Shown here one piece after another: positions 1-7,166 of a stretch of 7,680 bases of DNA (the stretch's first letter is position 1; each line of letters begins with the position of its first letter). The position numbers and the translations under genes were made by a program. This stretch comes from an uncultured Alphaproteobacteria bacterium. GTDB taxonomy: Bacteria > Pseudomonadota > Alphaproteobacteria > Rhizobiales > Hyphomicrobiaceae. The notes under the pieces were generated by a model. It did no database searches and had not been told where the DNA came from. It worked only from the letters and a program-made list of their open reading frames with translations. The DNA is taken from positions 1 to 7,680 of the forward strand of contig CALFEM010000094.1 of NCBI GenBank assembly GCA_937950105.1, in the 5' to 3' direction.

Positions 1-48
1 TACGAGATGCCTAAGTGACTGGAGTTCAGACGTGTGCTCTTCCGATCT
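1..48. other. Illumina TruSeq i7 adapter (contig-end artefact)
   Basis: This is synthetic sequence. It reads as the end of the P7 oligo (TACGAGAT), the six-base index GCCTAA (reverse complement of TruSeq index 3, TTAGGC), then the TruSeq read-2 primer ending in GCTCTTCCGATCT at 48. Bases 4-48 are the exact reverse complement of 7636-7680. Biological sequence starts at 49. The short plus-strand frame beginning MCSSDL at 32 is adapter translation and not a protein. Confidence 0.98.
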
Positions 49-440
49 AGCACCGTCATGTCGGCCATGCCGCCGTCGCCGTGGCGGGCGTCGATGTAAT
101 CGCGGAACAGGGCGTACTGCTCGCTGGTCGCCTTCGGCGCGATGTGGCGCGAAACCAGGTAGCGGCTGCGATCGGCAATGCGCCGCATGGTGCGGCCCGG
201 CTCGAACTCGTCGACCAGCACGCGCACGGACACGCAGGCGTTGCAGCCCTCGCAATACGGCATGTAGGCGATGTTCTGGGAGCGGCGAAAACCGCCCTTC
301 AGCAGGTTGTCGACGAGCAGCGCCGGCTTTTCGAAGGTCAGGTGGGTGAACAGCTTGCGCTCGAGCCGCCCCGCCAGATACGGACACGGCTGCGGGGCCG
401 TGACGTAGAATTCGGGGAAATGCTTCTGCTGCTCGGTCAT
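49..440 (-). CDS. bpt: Aspartate/glutamate leucyltransferase Bpt, N-terminal part (truncated by contig end)
   Basis: Bpt is a cytoplasmic leucyl/phenylalanyl-tRNA-using transferase that adds leucine to proteins with N-terminal Asp or Glu, marking them for ClpS/ClpAP degradation (N-degron pathway). 130 full codons are present, with two further bases of the next. The ATE_N-type N-terminus is clear: TAPQPCPYL at 14-22, GGFRRSQNIAYMPYCEGC at 49-66 and AC at 68-69. The conserved cysteines C19, C63, C66 and C69 are those the family uses for metal or Fe-S binding. HGDGGMADMTV at 120-130 is also family-typical. The start ATG (438-440) matches the family N-terminus; the ribosome site GAGCGAGGAA is very close to it. 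Full-length members have about 240-250 residues, so roughly the C-terminal half, including most of the acyltransferase (GNAT-like) fold, is missing because the adapter joins at 48/49. This is an assembly cut, not a pseudogene. Confidence 0.93.
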
Positions 441-502
441 TTCCTCGCTCGATCCCTGCCGGCCGCGCGGTCGTGCGCCGGTCTGCGCGCAGGACATATC
501 GA

Positions 503-531
503 TGATAAGGGACGGAACGGCGCACAATCAA
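503..531 (-). promoter_or_regulatory. Candidate sigma-70-type promoter of bpt
   Basis: On the minus strand, TTGATT (526-531) and TTATCA (503-508) are separated by exactly 17 bases, close to the TTGACA-N17-TATAAT consensus. The site lies about 60 bases upstream of the bpt ATG and downstream of the rimK stop, so bpt may be transcribed separately from rimK. It stands out as an AT-richer patch in GC-rich surroundings. It is predicted from sequence alone. Confidence 0.5.
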
Positions 532-643
532 GGCGCGAGCGCGGAGGAAACGCGAAACCGCCGCAAAATCCAGGGCGATCATTGAAGTGCCACAGCGCCG
601 GGAGGGGCGGCAGGCGCCGAAGCGGTCGGTCCGCGGGCGCGCG

Positions 644-1549
644 CTATCCCTTGCCGCGCGTATCGGTATCGCCGTGGCGGGCGTTGACCTCGAGGAACTC
701 GATAATCTCGCGGGCGACATCGACCCCGGTCGAGCGCTCGACGCCCTCGAGACCCGGCGACGAGTTCACCTCCATCACCATGGGTCCGCGGGTGGTGCGC
801 AGCATGTCGACGCCGCACACGTTGAGGCCGATCGCGGCGGCCGAGCGCACGGCGATGTCGGCCTCGGCGTCCGTGAGGGTGGCTGGCTCGGCGTGCCCGC
901 CCCGGTGCAGGTTGGAACGGAATTCGCCGGGCTTGCCGATCCGCTTCATGGCGGCGACCACCCGCCCGCCGATGACGAAGGCGCGGACGTCGGTCGCTTC
1001 GGCCTCGCGGATGAACTCCTGCACCAGAATGTCGACGTTGGCGGCCGAAAACGCCTCGATCACGGACTTGGCGGAGGCCTCGGTCTCGGCCAGAACGACG
1101 CCCATGCCCTGCGTGCCCTCGAGCAGCTTGATGACCACGGGGGTGCCACCGACTTCGCGGATCACGTCCTCGGCCTTGCGCGGCCCGTGCGCGAACGCCG
1201 TCACCGGCATGGCGACGCCCGCCCGCGCCAGCAGCTGCAGGGCACGCAGCTTGTCACGCGAGCGGCCGATGGCGACGCTTTCGTTGAGCGGATAGACGCC
1301 CTGCATCTCGAACTGGCGCAGCACGGCGAGGCCGTAGTGCGTGATCGAGGCGCCGATGCGCGGGATCACGGCATCGAACAGCGGCAGCTCGCCGCCGCCG
1401 TAGCGCAGGCGCGGCCGGTTCGCCGTGATGTTCATGTGCACGTGCAACGTGTTGACCACGTCGATCTGATGTCCGCGTTCGTGTGCGGCGGACACGATGC
1501 GCCGGTGCGAGTAGAGGCTCGGATTGCGGGCGAGCATGACGAAGCGCAT
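644..1549 (-). CDS. rimK: Ribosomal protein S6--L-glutamate ligase RimK
   Basis: RimK is a cytoplasmic ATP-grasp enzyme that adds glutamate residues to the C-terminus of ribosomal protein S6; some homologues make poly-glutamate. The protein has 301 residues, the usual family length (about 300). It starts [20 protein letters not shown], the characteristic RimK opening, and a pre-ATP-grasp domain runs to about residue 90. The ATP-grasp fold shows [11 protein letters not shown] at 141-151 (nucleotide-binding lysine K141 and glycine loop), VQEFIREA at 176-183 (hinge), RSNLHRGG at 211-218, GVDML at 246-250 (D248) and [14 protein letters not shown] at 258-271, where E260 and N262 bind Mg. All catalytic elements are present. 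The start ATG at 1547-1549 fits the family N-terminus but has only a weak ribosome site. The stop is TAG at 644-646. bpt follows 203 bases downstream on the same strand; a peptidase-like gene often found beside rimK is not seen here. Confidence 0.96.
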   Translation of the reverse strand: MRFVMLARNPSLYSHRRIVSAAHERGHQIDVVNTLHVHMNITANRPRLRYGGGELPLFDAVIPRIGASITHYGLAVLRQFEMQGVYPLNESVAIGRSRDKLRALQLLARAGVAMPVTAFAHGPRKAEDVIREVGGTPVVIKLLEGTQGMGVVLAETEASAKSVIEAFSAANVDILVQEFIREAEATDVRAFVIGGRVVAAMKRIGKPGEFRSNLHRGGHAEPATLTDAEADIAVRSAAAIGLNVCGVDMLRTTRGPMVMEVNSSPGLEGVERSTGVDVAREIIEFLEVNARHGDTDTRGKG

Positions 1550-1818
1550 GGGGCCGGACCTGGGTTGGCTGCGCGTGCTCGTGGGCCCGCGGACGACAAG
1601 GGCAGGAGCGCGCCCCCGTGGCGGCTCACTTAGTGCATCGCAGTGATACTGGAAAGGTGTGCCAATTCGGGAGGCAGCACCCGGAGCGTGCCCTGCGGCG
1701 CGCCAGTGACAGGGTGAAAGCGCAGCGAGCTGCCGGATGCATCACCGCAGCAGCAGCGAGTTGCGACCACACCATTTCTCGCACCGGGAGTATGCTGTTT
1801 CGCCGTCTGATTTCCCTG

Positions 1819-1847
1819 TTGTGCAGCCGCTCTCCCTGACCCATAAA
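1819..1847 (+). promoter_or_regulatory. Weak promoter candidate for the pel-like operon
   Basis: TTGTGC (1819-1824) and CATAAA (1842-1847) are 17 bases apart, matching the sigma-70 consensus at 3 of 6 and 4 of 6 positions. Spacing and orientation suit the rightward operon, and the predicted transcript would begin just before the 1859-1877 hairpin. The base match is poor, so this is only a lead. Confidence 0.2.
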
Positions 1848-1858
1848 GCGCCGGGAAT

Positions 1859-1877
1859 GGCCCCCCATGCGGGGGCC
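1859..1877 (+). repeat. GC-rich inverted repeat (7-bp stem, 5-base loop)
   Basis: GGCCCCC (1859-1865) and GGGGGCC (1871-1877) are perfect complements around the loop CATGC. Neither strand has a T-run after the stem, so it is not a typical intrinsic terminator. It would form in the 5' leader of the pel-like transcript if that begins upstream, and it would enclose the ATG at 1867, which argues against that ATG as the real start. Confidence 0.5.
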
Positions 1878-1992
1878 TGCCAGAACCGTTTCCGGGCGCT
1901 CCGTGTGCGAATTGGAACGGCGCATGCATCGGTCGCGTGGTAGGGTGTGGTGCGATCCGGCGGTCGCAGTCGGGTGGGGATTGTTTCGAGAC

Positions 1993-4377
1993 ATGTTGTG
2001 CGTGTGGCGTAGCGTGGGGAGGACCCGGAGCCGCCTCGATACCGGCGTGCGAGGCGGCAGCGGTCAAGGCCGCCTGCGTGCTGCAACTGCGGTTGCCAGC
2101 GTCGCCGCACCCGTCGCCGCGCTGCTGGCTCTCGTCATCCTCCAGTTCGCCGCCGCCCGTCCGGTTCTTGCGGTCGATATCGCGCTCGTACCGCAGCCGG
2201 TGACGCGCACCATCCTCGCCCTCTACGACAGCCGGGCGGAGCCCGCCGAGAGCGATACGCGCATTCATCGCTTCGCCGAAATGCCGCTCAACCATCTCGG
2301 CTTCCGGCTCGTCTATCGCGACGTCAATCAGCCGCTGCCGGCGGCAGGCGAATTGACCGGGTATCGCGCGGTGCTCACGTGGCTGCTCGAGGATCTCGCG
2401 GAGCCGGGCAAGCTCGGCGCGTGGCTTGCCGAAACGCTTCCCGCCGCCGGTCTCCGTCACGTCGTGCTCGGCGAGGTGCTGCCGGGCGCGGCTCCCGCCG
2501 ACAAGGCCGTTACCGAGAGCATCCTGCAGCGGCTGGGGCTCGTCGATGGCGACGCTTTCGTCGAGGTGACGCTCGGCGCCAGTGTCGCCAGCAGCGACGC
2601 GACCATGATCGGGTTCGAGCGCCCGCTCGACAAGGTCCTGCCGCCGTTTCCCGTCATGCTCGCGACCGGCGAGCAGACCAACGTGCACCTCGGATTGAAG
2701 ATCCCGGATGCCGCCGCCGGCGAGCGTGACATCTCGGCCGTGGCGGTTACGGGGCCGGGCGGTGGCTTCGTCGCCGAGGCGTTCACCATCTATTACGAGC
2801 CCGACGCCGACCGGCTTGCCTGGATCGTCAACCCGTTCGCGTTCTTCGATCGCGCGCTCGGTGCCGAGCGTTTTCCGATTCCGGACGTCACCACGGTTGC
2901 CGGACGGCGCATCTATTTCAGTCACATCGACGGCGATGGCTGGAACAACCTCACCGAGGTCGAGGCCTTCAAGGCCGATGGGCTGCGCTCGTCCGAGGTG
3001 ATCTGGCGCGAGGCGATTGCCGCCTATCCCGATCTGCCGGTTTCGGTCGGTCTCATCGGCTGCGATGTCGATGCGCAATACGGTGCGGAGGAGGCGTCGC
3101 GATCAGTGGCGCGGGCGCTGCTCGCGCTGCCGCAGGTCGAGGTGGCGAGTCACACTCACACCCATCCTTACAACTGGCAGTTCTTCGAGCGCTACGACCG
3201 CGCGGCCGAGGTCGCCAAGATCGATGCCTACGAGCGGCCCGAGCAGACGCTGCGGGAGCGGCTGAGCGAGCGCGTTCACCTGATCGCCGGCAAGCCGGCG
3301 CCGGTCACGCAGTCGAACAAATACGTCGCCGGCTCCGACGATCTGCCGCGCACCTACCTCAAGAACCCGTTCGATCTCGGCAGCGAGATTGCGGGCAGCC
3401 TGAGCATCGCCGAGTCGCTCGCGCCACCCGGCAAGAAGGCGCGCCTCATGCAGTGGAGCGGCGACACGTCACCGTTCGCCGGGGCCATCGCGGCGACGCG
3501 GCGGGCCGGCGCGCGCAACATCAACGGCGGCGACAGCCGGTTCGATCGCGAGTTTCCCTCGGTCGGCTATGTGCCGCCGATCGCGCGCAGCGTCGGCCGC
3601 GAGCGCCAGATCTATGCCGCCAACAGCAACGAGAACACCTACACCAACGACTGGACCGGGCCTTACTACGGCTTCTTCATGCTGGAAGAAACGCTGCGCA
3701 ACACCGAGACGCCACGCCGTCTTAAGCCGTTCAACCTCTACTATCACATGTATTCCGGTGAGAAGCCGGCGGCTCTGGCGGCCGTGCGCCACTTTCTCAA
3801 CCTTGCGCGCACTTCCCCGGTGGCTCCGATCGCCGCGTCCGACTATGCGGCCATCGCCGACGATTTCTTCGGCGTCGAGATCGAGCGCATCGATGCGGTG
3901 ACCTTCGCCGTCGCCAATCGCGGTGCACTCGAAACCGTCCGCTTCGACGACGGCGAGAACCTCGCACTGGATGCGTCGCGCAGCAGCGGTGTGCTCGGGT
4001 CCGTGCGCCATGCCGGCGCGCTCTACGTGACGCTCGACCGGGCGGTGGAGCGCGCGGTCGTCGCGCTGGCGCCACGTATCGAGGTCGAGCAGAGGCCGCG
4101 CGATTCCCTGACACGTCCGCTTTTGCGCGACAGCCGCTGGCGCCTGTCACAGGCGAGCGGAGACGGCTGCAACTTCACCCTGCGCGCTGAAGGCTTCGGC
4201 GTCGGCGACATGCATTTCGAGACCGCACCGCGCCGCCGGTTCGACGTGACGGTGATGCGCGGAGACGATACCCTGACCGGCGTTTCGGCGGCGGCCGGCG
4301 GAGACGGCGTTCTGCATCTCACGCTGGCGGCGGACGCCATTGCGCCGGTCGAGTTGAGGTTCGCGTGCCATGACTGA
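1993..4377 (+). CDS. pelA: PelA-like exported polysaccharide deacetylase lacking the hydrolase domain
   Basis: This is a probable periplasmic deacetylase of a Pel-type exopolysaccharide, removing acetyl groups from N-acetylhexosamine units. Numbered from ATG 1993 (794 aa), a hydrophobic signal segment at about 37-54 ends with a likely cleavage at PVLA60|VD. A first domain follows (about 70-290; ILALYDSR at 74-81), as seen between hydrolase and deacetylase in PelA. The deacetylase core has HIDGDG (D313, D315), SHTHTHP (H387, H391), WSGD at 488-491, INGGDSRFD from 510, NSNENTYTNDW at 544-554 and YYHMYSG around H585. D313 is the expected base and D315/H387/H391 the metal ligands. A beta-rich C-terminal part follows. 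Pseudomonas PelA is about 950 residues with an N-terminal glycoside hydrolase; that domain is absent. The start is uncertain: ATG 1867 sits in a hairpin loop, ATG 1924 and GTG 2047 are alternatives, and 1993 follows GGTGGGGA at 12 bases. The stop overlaps the next gene by 8 bases. Confidence 0.8.
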   Translation: MLCVWRSVGRTRSRLDTGVRGGSGQGRLRAATAVASVAAPVAALLALVILQFAAARPVLAVDIALVPQPVTRTILALYDSRAEPAESDTRIHRFAEMPLNHLGFRLVYRDVNQPLPAAGELTGYRAVLTWLLEDLAEPGKLGAWLAETLPAAGLRHVVLGEVLPGAAPADKAVTESILQRLGLVDGDAFVEVTLGASVASSDATMIGFERPLDKVLPPFPVMLATGEQTNVHLGLKIPDAAAGERDISAVAVTGPGGGFVAEAFTIYYEPDADRLAWIVNPFAFFDRALGAERFPIPDVTTVAGRRIYFSHIDGDGWNNLTEVEAFKADGLRSSEVIWREAIAAYPDLPVSVGLIGCDVDAQYGAEEASRSVARALLALPQVEVASHTHTHPYNWQFFERYDRAAEVAKIDAYERPEQTLRERLSERVHLIAGKPAPVTQSNKYVAGSDDLPRTYLKNPFDLGSEIAGSLSIAESLAPPGKKARLMQWSGDTSPFAGAIAATRRAGARNINGGDSRFDREFPSVGYVPPIARSVGRERQIYAANSNENTYTNDWTGPYYGFFMLEETLRNTETPRRLKPFNLYYHMYSGEKPAALAAVRHFLNLARTSPVAPIAASDYAAIADDFFGVEIERIDAVTFAVANRGALETVRFDDGENLALDASRSSGVLGSVRHAGALYVTLDRAVERAVVALAPRIEVEQRPRDSLTRPLLRDSRWRLSQASGDGCNFTLRAEGFGVGDMHFETAPRRRFDVTVMRGDDTLTGVSAAAGGDGVLHLTLAADAIAPVELRFACHD

Positions 4378-5935
4378 CGCGATTGCCCGCTACATGAGAC
4401 CACAACTGCTCGTGATGATGGCGCTGTTCCTCGGCGCTGCCGTTGCCGGCGTGCTGTTGCTGCCGGGTGATGCCGAGCGCGTCGCCATGCTGGAGCGCGA
4501 CGGCAGCAACGAGCGCGCCCTGCAAATCCTCGAAGCGCGCCATGCGGGCGGCGATCGCTCGCAGCGGACGCTCTACCAGCTCGAAAAGCTGCACGCGCAC
4601 TTCGGCAACCTGCCGCGCGCCCGCGAGATGCTGGAGCAGCTGGCGGCGGCGCGCCCGCGCGATCATGTGCTGCAGCGCCGCCTCGTCGACTTCTACCGGT
4701 CGACACAGGACAGCGAGGCCTACCTCTCCGCGCTCAGCCGGTTCGTGTCGCGGCGCTACTCGGAAGCCGCGTGCCGCGAGCTGATCTCGGGTTTGCGGCT
4801 GATCGGCCACTTCGCACGCGAGCGCGAGGCCATCGAGCGCTGCCGTCTCAAGGGGTATCGCCGCGTCGACGACATCGTGCGCCTCGCCGAGCTCGAGGCA
4901 GCGAGCGGCAATACCAGGCAGGCGGCGAATCTGCTGCGCAAGGTCGACGATCTCGAGCGGCTGACCGGCGATCGCGAGCGGCTGACGTTGGCGCAGCTGC
5001 TGGTGGCGAGCGGCGAGCGGGCCGACGCCGTGCGCCGCGGCGTGCGCTGGGTGAAGGCAGCCGATGCCCAGCCGTTCGCCGCTTCGCTGCTCGCCGCGCT
5101 CACCCGGCGCGGTGGCTCGGACGTGGCGCTCGACATCGCGCGCCAGGCCGGCCGGCTCGGCGACGGCGTCTCGCTGAGCGTCGCCGAAATCATGCTGGAG
5201 CGTGACCAGACCAGTGCGGCGCAGGCCTATCTGCGCGGCTGGCTGCAGCATGCCGCACTGGTCGACCGCGATTTGACCGAGCGGTTCATCGCTGTCGCAC
5301 TCGACGCCGAGGATCCCGACCTGGCGCTCACGGCGGCGCGTTCGTATGGCATCGAGCGCATTTCGGAACCGCAACTGGTCGCCATGGCCGAAGCCCTCGG
5401 CGCGCTCGGCAAGCGCGACGCGTTCGAAAGCGTGAAGACCGTGCTCTCGGCCAACGCCATCGTCGCGCACCCGCTGCTCGCGGCGATGGTCGAGCTGAAC
5501 CGGGGCGCATCGCAGTCATCGCGCGACATGTTGAGCAAGGTGTCGGCCGATGCCCTCGACCGTTGGCGGTTGGCGCTGTGGGCGCGTCTGATGCGTGACA
5601 CCGGCAACCAGCAGGTCGTCGACACGAAGCTGCGCGAACTCGGCGTGACGACGGCGGCGTTGCCGCGCATCGAGCGGCGGCGAACGCGCCGCGCCGTGCG
5701 TCTGGCCGCCGATCTGCGCAAGGTCGCAGAGGCCCGCAAGGCGGCGGCGATCGAGCAAAGGACCGAGGCGGTGCTGGTGCAGAAGCGCCCGCGCAAGCCG
5801 CACATTCTGAGATTGGCACAGATGAAGCGCGTGAAGAGCGTGCGGGTCCGTCACTCGTCGCATCGGCCGGGCGGTCTCGCCGGGCGCCCGCCCCCCATAT
5901 CGCGACCTCTCGCCCAGGCCGCACCCAAGAGTTGA
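4370..5935 (+). CDS. Membrane-anchored helical-repeat (TPR-like) protein in the PelB position, with basic tail
   Basis: The protein has 521 residues. A short positive N-terminus (R7, R10) precedes one membrane helix at about 12-31, predicting the rest to be periplasmic. From about 35 to 430 it is built of paired helices in TPR style (for example ERALQILEARHAGG, GNLPRAREMLEQLAAARP, GNTRQAANLLRKVDDL), forming a likely superhelical scaffold. From about 434 the sequence becomes strongly basic (ERRRTRRAVRL from 435; VQKRPRKPH; MKRVKSVRVRHSSHRP) and ends in a Pro/Ala-rich stretch. PelB of Pseudomonas is about 1,190 residues: a periplasmic TPR region that binds PelA, then an outer-membrane beta-barrel. 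No barrel strands are visible here, so this could be only the scaffold half. Its ATG lies inside the end of the PelA-like gene (overlap 4370-4377), with TTGAGGT 10 bases upstream, indicating translational coupling. PelB-like function is inferred from position and architecture; I see no diagnostic motif. Confidence 0.75.
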   Translation: MTDAIARYMRPQLLVMMALFLGAAVAGVLLLPGDAERVAMLERDGSNERALQILEARHAGGDRSQRTLYQLEKLHAHFGNLPRAREMLEQLAAARPRDHVLQRRLVDFYRSTQDSEAYLSALSRFVSRRYSEAACRELISGLRLIGHFAREREAIERCRLKGYRRVDDIVRLAELEAASGNTRQAANLLRKVDDLERLTGDRERLTLAQLLVASGERADAVRRGVRWVKAADAQPFAASLLAALTRRGGSDVALDIARQAGRLGDGVSLSVAEIMLERDQTSAAQAYLRGWLQHAALVDRDLTERFIAVALDAEDPDLALTAARSYGIERISEPQLVAMAEALGALGKRDAFESVKTVLSANAIVAHPLLAAMVELNRGASQSSRDMLSKVSADALDRWRLALWARLMRDTGNQQVVDTKLRELGVTTAALPRIERRRTRRAVRLAADLRKVAEARKAAAIEQRTEAVLVQKRPRKPHILRLAQMKRVKSVRVRHSSHRPGGLAGRPPPISRPLAQAAPKS

Positions 5936-5993
5936 CCCCGCCGCTCGCGAACGTGCGCGGGCGCCGCACCAGCCGTGTGTATTGGAGTATCGT
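5936..5993 (+). promoter_or_regulatory. Short intergenic gap with ribosome binding site for the PelD-like gene
   Basis: This is the only real gap in the operon (58 bases). GGAG at 5984-5987 is followed by six bases and then TTG at 5994, an ideal Shine-Dalgarno spacing. The in-frame TTG at 5982 has no ribosome site in front of it. I see no terminator or convincing promoter, so the four genes probably share one transcript. Confidence 0.55.
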
Positions 5994-7166
5994 TTGGATC
6001 GTCCCGCCGCACCGTCCCTGGCGACGGAGCCCAGCAAGGAACCCGCTGCGGGCGACGGCCTGCCGCTGCTGCCGCCGTTGACGGCACTGGCGGAGCTCGC
6101 CTTCGCCTTCGCGCTCATTTTCGGCATCGACTGGCTGTACCCGCAGCTCGCTGTTCTCGACATGCAGCCGCATCCGTTCTGGATTCCGGTGCTCATGCTC
6201 GGTCTGCAGTACGGTACCGTCAGCGGGCTGGTCGCGGCCGGCGCGGCCATCGCGGCGACGCTGTTCGGCGGTCTGCCGGAAGCCGGAATCGGCGAGAACC
6301 ATTTCGCCTATTTCCTGCGCGTCTGGGGCCAGCCGATCCTGTGGATCGCCATGGCACTGCTGGTCGGCCAGTTTCGCATGCGCCAGATCGCAGCCAAGCA
6401 GGAGCTGCGCCGCCTGAGCGAAGCGCTCGTGCGCCAGCGTGACGACCTCGCCCGCCACGCGACGGGCTTGCGCGATCGCTGCGCGCTGCTGGAGCGCGAG
6501 CTGGCGGCGCGCCGCGATCATCCTCCCCAGCGTGCGCTGGCACTCGTCGCACGGCTGGCGGCGAGCGAGCCGGCGGCGTGGCGGAGCGTGCCGCTGTCCG
6601 AGATCGTCGACGCGCTGTTTCCCGGCGCGCGCGCCCGCCTCTATCTGGTGCGCGGCGGTGATCTCGTCGAGCAGACGGACGACGGCGAACGAGCTGGCGC
6701 GATAGAGGGCGCGCCACGATTGAGCGCGGCGCATCCGCTCGCCAAGGCGCTGCTTGCCGATGGCAAAGCTCGCAGTGTTCTCGATCCGGCGGGCGAAAAG
6801 CTGCTCGATGGGCTCGGGCTCGCCGCCGTTCCGGTCCGTAAAGCCGGAGAGCGGGGCATCGCCGGTCTGGTGATCCTCGAGCGGGCCGCCTCGGGCGCGC
6901 TCACGGCCGATGGCATCGCGGCACTCGATTACGTCGCGGGTCTTCTCGCCGCACGCCTGCAGGAACCGCCGACCGCTGGCTCCACAGCGGATCACGGGCC
7001 GGACCGGTTGCGTACGATCACGCTGTTGCCGCGCCTCACCGATCGCCTCGCAGCGCAGGCGTCCCGTGAAGCAACTGATGCGGATCGGCCGCTCGACGAC
7101 GAAGCCCGCGAGCAGGCCATCGCCCACGGGAGCGGGCGCGGTTCGGCGCCAGCGGCGGAGTGCTAG
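5994..7166 (+). CDS. PelD-like inner-membrane protein with coiled coil and GAF-like domain, no GGDEF
   Basis: This is probably the inner-membrane scaffold of a Pel-type synthase. Numbered from TTG 5994 (390 aa): a Pro/Ala-rich N-terminus, then hydrophobic segments at about 31-50, 62-72, 78-92 and 110-125 with PelD-like sequence (HPFWIPVLMLGLQYGTVSG at 60-78; AYFLRVWGQPILW at 105-117). A charged coiled coil follows at about 130-175. A GAF-like domain runs at about 180-322 (LYLVRGGDLVEQ at 216-227; AAVPVRKAGERGIAGLVILE at 277-296). The tail (323-390) is polar and looks disordered. In Pseudomonas PelD the GAF domain is followed by a degenerate GGDEF domain whose RxxD site binds cyclic di-GMP and activates synthesis; here the protein ends without it. 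TTG 5994 is chosen because GGAG lies six bases ahead. The stop TAG directly abuts the next ATG. Assignment rests on topology, GAF and order; a non-Pel GAF membrane sensor is the alternative. Confidence 0.72.
   Translation: MDRPAAPSLATEPSKEPAAGDGLPLLPPLTALAELAFAFALIFGIDWLYPQLAVLDMQPHPFWIPVLMLGLQYGTVSGLVAAGAAIAATLFGGLPEAGIGENHFAYFLRVWGQPILWIAMALLVGQFRMRQIAAKQELRRLSEALVRQRDDLARHATGLRDRCALLERELAARRDHPPQRALALVARLAASEPAAWRSVPLSEIVDALFPGARARLYLVRGGDLVEQTDDGERAGAIEGAPRLSAAHPLAKALLADGKARSVLDPAGEKLLDGLGLAAVPVRKAGERGIAGLVILERAASGALTADGIAALDYVAGLLAARLQEPPTAGSTADHGPDRLRTITLLPRLTDRLAAQASREATDADRPLDDEAREQAIAHGSGRGSAPAAEC

Larger units (their letters stand above)
1550..1992. other. Divergent intergenic region between rimK and the pel-like operon
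   Basis: About 440 bases separate the divergent starts of rimK and the PelA-like gene. Short open frames exist on both strands (for example minus-strand frames ending at 1626 and 1630, and a plus-strand frame at 1737-1943). None has a recognisable product, a good ribosome site or an end that fits a neighbour. The region should hold the promoters of both transcripts. I see only a weak plus-strand promoter candidate (1819-1847) and a GC-rich hairpin (1859-1877). The left edge of the operon could lie as far upstream as 1867 if an earlier start codon is used. Confidence 0.6.

Noticed and set aside
81..1295. 404-codon open frame on the plus strand
   Set aside because: It is the shadow of bpt and rimK on the opposite strand; both of those match known families throughout, and this frame gives low-complexity Arg/Ala/Ser-rich sequence.
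587..1633. 348-codon plus-strand frame with many His, Asp and Gly residues
   Set aside because: It lies antisense to rimK; the composition is what GC-rich codons give when read backwards, and no domain is visible.
1650..1675. Sigma-54-like TGGCAC element upstream of rimK on the minus strand
   Set aside because: TGGCAC is present, but the required GC at the -12 position is not at the correct distance.
1859..1877. Hairpin as intrinsic terminator
   Set aside because: There is no T-run on either strand after the stem, and it sits between divergent genes where a terminator is not expected.
1630..3078. 482-codon minus-strand frame entering the intergenic region
   Set aside because: Most of it is antisense to the PelA-like gene. 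The last ~35 residues outside that gene ([20 protein letters not shown]) look more protein-like, but I recognise no family and find no good start for a short gene there.
6432..6443. RQRD in the PelD-like protein as a cyclic-di-GMP RxxD site
   Set aside because: It lies in the coiled coil at about residues 147-150, outside any GGDEF fold, so it is most likely chance.
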